Shown here one piece after another: positions 7,000-9,834 of a stretch of 9,834 bases of DNA (position 1 is the first letter of the stretch; the number at the start of each line of letters is the position of its first letter). The notes beneath the pieces are model-generated. The model was given only the letters and a program-made list of their open reading frames with translations. It was not told the origin of the DNA and did not search any database. Position numbers and translations under genes: made by a program. The stretch is from assembly GCA_937944075.1 (NCBI GenBank), contig CALDZZ010000152.1, forward strand, positions 1 to 9,834, read 5' to 3'. This DNA comes from an uncultured Rhizobiaceae group bacterium (GTDB lineage Bacteria > Pseudomonadota > Alphaproteobacteria > Rhizobiales > Rhizobiaceae).

Positions 7000-8985
7000 T
7001 CAGTTTAGTGCAATCTTGTCGTTGCCTTTTGGATTGACCAATTCGTCGATGCGTTTCTTTTCCGCGAGGAAAGTAGCCAGTTCCTCATTTTTCAAGGCCT
7101 TGCCCTTGGGCAGACGAATGCGCATCGGGTCAACGCGGTTGCCATTCACTTTTACCTCATAGTGCAGGTGCGGGCCAGTTGAATAGCCGGTTGAGCCGAC
7201 ATAGCCAATAACCTGACCCTGTCTTACTCTTGCGCCCGGTTTCACACCCTTGGCATAAGCTGTCTGGTGAGAGTAGCTGGTTTCATAGCCGTTTGCATGG
7301 CGAATAATGGTTTGTTTTCCGTACCCGCCACTCCAGCCGGCTTTTTCGACAATGCCATTACCAGCCGAGATGATGGGTGTTCCGCGCGGAGCAGACCAGT
7401 CAACACCGCCATGCAGTTTCAGGCGTCTTGAGATCGGATGACGGCGCATGCCGTAAGCAGACCTGAACTTGCCGTTTGGAACCGGTTTTCTCAAAAGAAA
7501 CTTCTTTGAGCTTTTTCCGTTCTCATCGTAATAGTCCACAATACCCTTTTCATCGACAAAGCGATAATATTTGCGCGTTACATTGCCCAGTGTAATGCCG
7601 GCATATAAGATTTCAGATTGGTCACTGGGTGCACTTTTGCCGTCTTCGAGCGATAAAAATACTTCGAGATTATCAGTGGGTGACACGCGACTTCTGAAAT
7701 CGACACCAAACGCCATCATTCTGATCAACGACGTGGCCATTTCTGTAGTAAAGCCCTCGTTCAGGGCTGTTCTGTAAATGCCATCGTATATGGATGGCAG
7801 TTTTGATGCTGAAATGATCTTTTGTTCTTTTTGCTGAGTCTGCTCAACGATTTCTTCAGGGCTTTCAGGTGGAATTGCATAGACAAACTGGGTACCGGGT
7901 TCGCCATTGCTTTCGCTTGAGGCATTGTCCGGGCGAGCAATACTCACAAGGTGTGAGGCGCCACGAAACAGGCTGACACTGGCCAGACTTTTGAGCTTGT
8001 CACCAGCGGAGGTGGTTTCGTGTTTGAAATAGGCCTGAAGCCTGTCACCTGCTTTTAGTACATCTGTGCCAAGGTCGCTGGACAAGACTTTTACAATTTC
8101 AAAAATTTCATCATTGTTCAAACCCTCTGCAGAAAGGATTTGCGTCAGACTGGCATTCGCACGAACCTCGATAAGTCGGTCCTCATACCAGGTTCCGGTA
8201 TAGGTTGTATAATCAGCCTTCTTTAATATAGAGACGTTTTCAGCAGTAATCGTCACATCGCCGGTTTCCACGTTTAAATTACTGGCACTGGCAAAGCGAT
8301 CAGTCTCAATATTGATGCTGGATTGATAATTCGCAGTTTGTACATCCAGGTTTGATGCAAATAGCTGAACCTGTCGTCGGATGTCGCTTGAGTTTTTACG
8401 GGGTTTAAAACTTCTGCCCGCTTCCTCATACGGGAAGTCGGAAATATTGAGCGCAACTTCACTCTCTACATCGGCGCCATACATGAAGTCACTGCTTTTG
8501 GCGACAGTTACAGCCTTTCCCGAATCAGAGAAAACTGAAAGGGCATTAAAGGCCGGGTACCGTGTTTTGGGCTTGGGTGCAGTGGCCATTGAAGCCTTGA
8601 TCGTCATAAAGGGCTTTGCCTTTACGATTACCTGGTCCCCCTGGCGGGTGGATGTAGATGCCATAATGATGTTTGAAGGCTCTGTTTCAGGCTGCAATTT
8701 TGCAAACAGGCTCGGGTGATTCCCCTTTAAAGCAAGATCCGTTTGAGAACCGTCCGAATTTGCACGGTCATAGGCCTGTGCGGGCAAGGTTAATTGTTGT
8801 CTGCCTTCCAACGCTGCATATAAAGCGCCGCCCATAAGAAGAAATGAAGTGACACCAACAAGGACCGAACTTGTTAGCCAGCGCTTACTGACTTGCCTGC
8901 GTTCGGGACGCTTTGCATGTTTGTGAACCAAGAGGGCAGGCAGTTCGCCAAGGAATTGAGCTTCCGTGTCTACGTGTTTATCCAT
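7000..8985 (-). CDS. Membrane-anchored M23 family metallopeptidase (MepM/Csd3-like)
   Basis: From ATG 8985 the product is 661 residues. A short cytoplasmic N-terminus rich in K/R/H is followed by one membrane segment at about 36-59 (WLTSSVLVGVTSFLLMGGAL), so the rest is periplasmic. Residues 60-265 look poorly ordered. At about 268-355 is an OapA/LysM-like segment (IEVRANASLTQILSAEGL, then VLKAGDRLQAYF), and at about 400-470 a second Csd3-type segment (IYDGIYRTALNEGF). The peptidase M23 domain (about 508-625) keeps its zinc ligands: H525 and D529 in HGGVD, H606 and H608 in GPHLHYE, plus H573. Such enzymes cut peptidoglycan cross-links (D,D-endopeptidase) to let the wall grow. The frame runs to ATG 9039, but MDKHVDTEAQ gives a better N-terminus; neither start has a good ribosome binding site. 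From memory, an M23 protein involved in polar growth of Sinorhizobium (RgsM) lies near clpB there; this may be its counterpart, which I cannot verify. Confidence 0.92.
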   Translation of the reverse strand: MDKHVDTEAQFLGELPALLVHKHAKRPERRQVSKRWLTSSVLVGVTSFLLMGGALYAALEGRQQLTLPAQAYDRANSDGSQTDLALKGNHPSLFAKLQPETEPSNIIMASTSTRQGDQVIVKAKPFMTIKASMATAPKPKTRYPAFNALSVFSDSGKAVTVAKSSDFMYGADVESEVALNISDFPYEEAGRSFKPRKNSSDIRRQVQLFASNLDVQTANYQSSINIETDRFASASNLNVETGDVTITAENVSILKKADYTTYTGTWYEDRLIEVRANASLTQILSAEGLNNDEIFEIVKVLSSDLGTDVLKAGDRLQAYFKHETTSAGDKLKSLASVSLFRGASHLVSIARPDNASSESNGEPGTQFVYAIPPESPEEIVEQTQQKEQKIISASKLPSIYDGIYRTALNEGFTTEMATSLIRMMAFGVDFRSRVSPTDNLEVFLSLEDGKSAPSDQSEILYAGITLGNVTRKYYRFVDEKGIVDYYDENGKSSKKFLLRKPVPNGKFRSAYGMRRHPISRRLKLHGGVDWSAPRGTPIISAGNGIVEKAGWSGGYGKQTIIRHANGYETSYSHQTAYAKGVKPGARVRQGQVIGYVGSTGYSTGPHLHYEVKVNGNRVDPMRIRLPKGKALKNEELATFLAEKKRIDELVNPKGNDKIALN

Positions 8986-9180
8986 GATTCTGCGATTTTC
9001 CCTGTTCGTTTGTACCAGTATTAGCTTTATTGGGCTCATCGTGTAAAGTGATAGGCAGATAATGGCAGCATCATCAAAATATCTGCAACTACGTTAAATT
9101 TCAAAATTGTCTTAAAATAGGCAAAATCGATGGTTTTAATGGCTAAAATCAGGCTTTGGAAACGGTTTGGTTAATAGGGT
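8986..9180. other. Divergent spacer upstream of the M23 gene
   Basis: This AT-rich stretch carries the 5' flank of the minus-strand peptidase gene. No convincing sigma-70 pair is seen on the minus strand. TCAA (9101-9104), a 7-base gap and TTAA (9112-9115) resemble a CtrA box (TTAA-N7-TTAA) with one mismatch, about 115 bases before the likely start. In such AT-rich DNA this can occur by chance. No ORF of note. Confidence 0.4.
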
Positions 9181-9252
9181 AAAAAAAAGTTCAAAAAAAA
9201 CTCATTTTTTTCAAATTATCCGTTGACACTTTACGCTAACCCAGACTATATA
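9181..9252 (+). promoter_or_regulatory. rRNA operon promoter with upstream A/T tracts (UP-like element)
   Basis: A perfect -35 TTGACA (9223-9228) stands 18 bases before TATATA (9247-9252); CTATAT one base earlier would give a 17-base spacer. Immediately upstream, 9181-9219 holds phased runs of A and T (eight A, eight A, seven T), as in UP elements that bind the RNA polymerase alpha C-terminal domain. Transcription should start near 9259-9260, about 440 bases before mature 16S. The predicted start is followed by a very GC-rich stretch. Confidence 0.8.
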
Positions 9253-9381
9253 CCCAAACAACGAGGGCGCGGCGCCGCTGGCGGCAATAAACTTCGCTCT
9301 CTAGTTACCCTAAGAGTTTTGCACTAAGAGTGCTTATCTCAGTGGTTGATTGATAAGACAACGGATTGTCTTTCAGCCATC

Positions 9382-9413
9382 GAAACAGCTTCGGTTGTTT
9401 CAGTTCTTTGACA
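9382..9413 (+). promoter_or_regulatory. rrn antitermination site: boxB-like hairpin and boxA
   Basis: GAAACAGC (9382-9389) pairs with GTTGTTTC (9394-9401) around a TTCG loop, giving an 8-bp stem (one G-U pair) capped by the ultra-stable cUUCGg tetraloop. Directly after it, AGTTCTTTGACA (9402-9413) matches the bacterial rrn boxA (TGCTCTTTAACA in E. coli) at nine of twelve positions. In known systems boxA RNA binds NusB/NusE so polymerase ignores early Rho termination in untranslated rRNA. The hairpin-then-boxA order matches E. coli rrn leaders. Confidence 0.75.
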
Positions 9414-9522
9414 ATTGAATAATTAAAGAAAGAGAAACGTGGTTGGCGAATACCTGCTGGACACGTCGCTGTAATCCTTTGCAGCTACGATGTCGAACAG
9501 AGACTTCGGCGGACACGTTTTT

Positions 9523-9586
9523 CGAGAATGTTACAAATACCAAGAATGGCTCCGGTCATTCTAGGTGTGTTTAAAAAATGTTCTCG
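9523..9586 (+). other. Long imperfect hairpin with UCCG tetraloop in the rrn leader
   Basis: CGAGAATGTT (9523-9532) pairs with AATGTTCTCG (9577-9586) with two G-U pairs. Inside, ATACC (9537-9541) pairs with GGTGT (9564-9568), and AGAATGGC (9543-9550) pairs with GTCATTCT (9555-9562) around the loop TCCG, a UNCG-type stable tetraloop. It is likely a structural part of the pre-16S leader. Confidence 0.6.
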
Positions 9587-9699
9587 TCAATTCGTTGGTC
9601 ATACCCATGATCAACAAATAATATATGCAAATATATGCGTGACCAGTCATCGTTGAAATATACGATGATTAAAAAAGCCGGAACAAAATCTCAAATATC

Positions 9700-9834
9700 A
9701 AACTTGAGAGTTTGATCCTGGCTCAGGACGAACGCTGGCGGCAGGCTTAACACATGCAAGTCGAACGCTCTCTTCGGAGAGAGTGGCAGACGGGTGAGTA
9801 ACGCGTGGGAATCTACCTAGTACTAAGGAACAAC
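9700..9834 (+). rRNA. rrs: 16S ribosomal RNA, 5' end only
   Basis: AGAGTTTGATCCTGGCTCAG, the universal 16S start, lies at 9707-9726 and aligns with E. coli position 8, which sets the mature 5' end near 9700. It is followed by GACGAACGCTGGCGGCAGGC, the ACACATGCAAGTCGAACG block, a V1 stem CTCTC/GAGAG with a UUCG loop (about 9769-9782), and GTGGCAGACGGGTGAGTAACG. The wording GGCAGGCTTAACACATGC and the short V1 arm fit alphaproteobacteria. The gene runs off the window after about 135 bases. The 23S, 5S and tRNA genes of the operon would lie beyond. Confidence 0.97.

Larger units (their letters stand above)
9260..9699 (+). other. rRNA operon leader (pre-16S 5' region)
   Basis: The 440 bases between promoter and mature 16S hold no gene and many small hairpins. 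They are: a GC palindrome GCGGCGCCGC (9269-9278); GCACT/AGTGC (9321-9333), which competes with CTTATC/GATAAG (9333-9357); GACAA/TTGTC with loop CGGA (9357-9370); a UUCG hairpin plus boxA (9382-9413); AAAGAAAGAGAAACGTGG (9425-9442), a run typical of alphaproteobacterial rrn leaders; GTCGAA/TTCGGC (9492-9510); a long hairpin at 9523-9586; GTTGGTCAT/ATGATCAAC (9594-9615); and AGTCATCGT/ACGATGATT (9645-9670). Two copies of ATATATGC sit 10 bases apart (9621 and 9631). Such leaders fold for antitermination, 16S assembly and RNase III processing; the partner strand of the processing stem would lie beyond the window. Confidence 0.8.

Noticed and set aside
8381..8719. 112-codon plus-strand ORF opposite the M23 gene
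   Set aside because: It mirrors the spacer region of the peptidase gene, has no ribosome binding site and resembles no family.
9043..9234. Inverted pair GTAAAGTG (9043-9050) and CACTTTAC (9227-9234) as shared operators of the divergent promoters
   Set aside because: An 8-base match 180 bases apart in AT-rich DNA is weak, and one copy overlaps the rrn -35.
9408..9430. TTGACA at 9408-9413 as a second rrn promoter -35
   Set aside because: No -10-like hexamer lies 16-18 bases downstream (the site there reads AGAGAA), and the bases belong to boxA right after its hairpin.
9621..9640. Two ATATATGC copies as a tandem repeat or binding array
   Set aside because: Only two short copies in AT-rich leader DNA; chance is sufficient.

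Overview
The window is chromosomal DNA from an alphaproteobacterium, most likely of the Rhizobiales (Hyphomicrobiales). The evidence is the gene neighbourhood (ptsP, prfA, prmC, a DUF4167 gene, clpB), the DUF4167 family itself, and the alphaproteobacterial look of the 16S rRNA start and its leader. Base composition looks moderate rather than the high GC of many soil rhizobia. No genus can be named from about 135 bases of 16S.

Layout: positions 1-2838 hold three same-strand genes: the 3' end of ptsP (nitrogen-type PTS enzyme I), then prfA (peptide chain release factor 1) and prmC (the methyltransferase that modifies the release factor GGQ glutamine). prfA and prmC overlap by 8 bases. A 278-base spacer with a GC-rich hairpin and two tiny ORFs leads to a DUF4167 gene (3117-3689), closed by a strong intrinsic terminator. 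clpB (3892-6516) follows with its own candidate heat-shock promoter and a clear ribosome binding site. A small MmcQ/YjbR-family gene (6571-6936) comes next, with its ribosome binding site inside a predicted hairpin. A hairpin at 6953-6985 separates it from a convergent gene on the minus strand (7000-8985) for a membrane-anchored M23 peptidase. That gene diverges from an rRNA operon. The operon's A-tract-flanked promoter (about 9181-9252), a leader of about 440 bases rich in hairpins with a boxA-type antitermination signal, and the first 135 bases of 16S rRNA fill the right end.

Together the genes are mostly housekeeping: translation termination (prfA, prmC), protein disaggregation under stress (clpB), nitrogen/PTS signalling (ptsP), cell-wall remodelling (M23) and ribosome synthesis (rrn). 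There is no transposon, CRISPR array, tRNA, prophage or toxin-antitoxin module in view, and no clear new multi-gene system. The points most worth a second look are regulatory: the hairpin over the ribosome binding site of the gene after clpB, the possible upstream ORF before the DUF4167 gene, and the structured rRNA leader with UNCG-type tetraloops.
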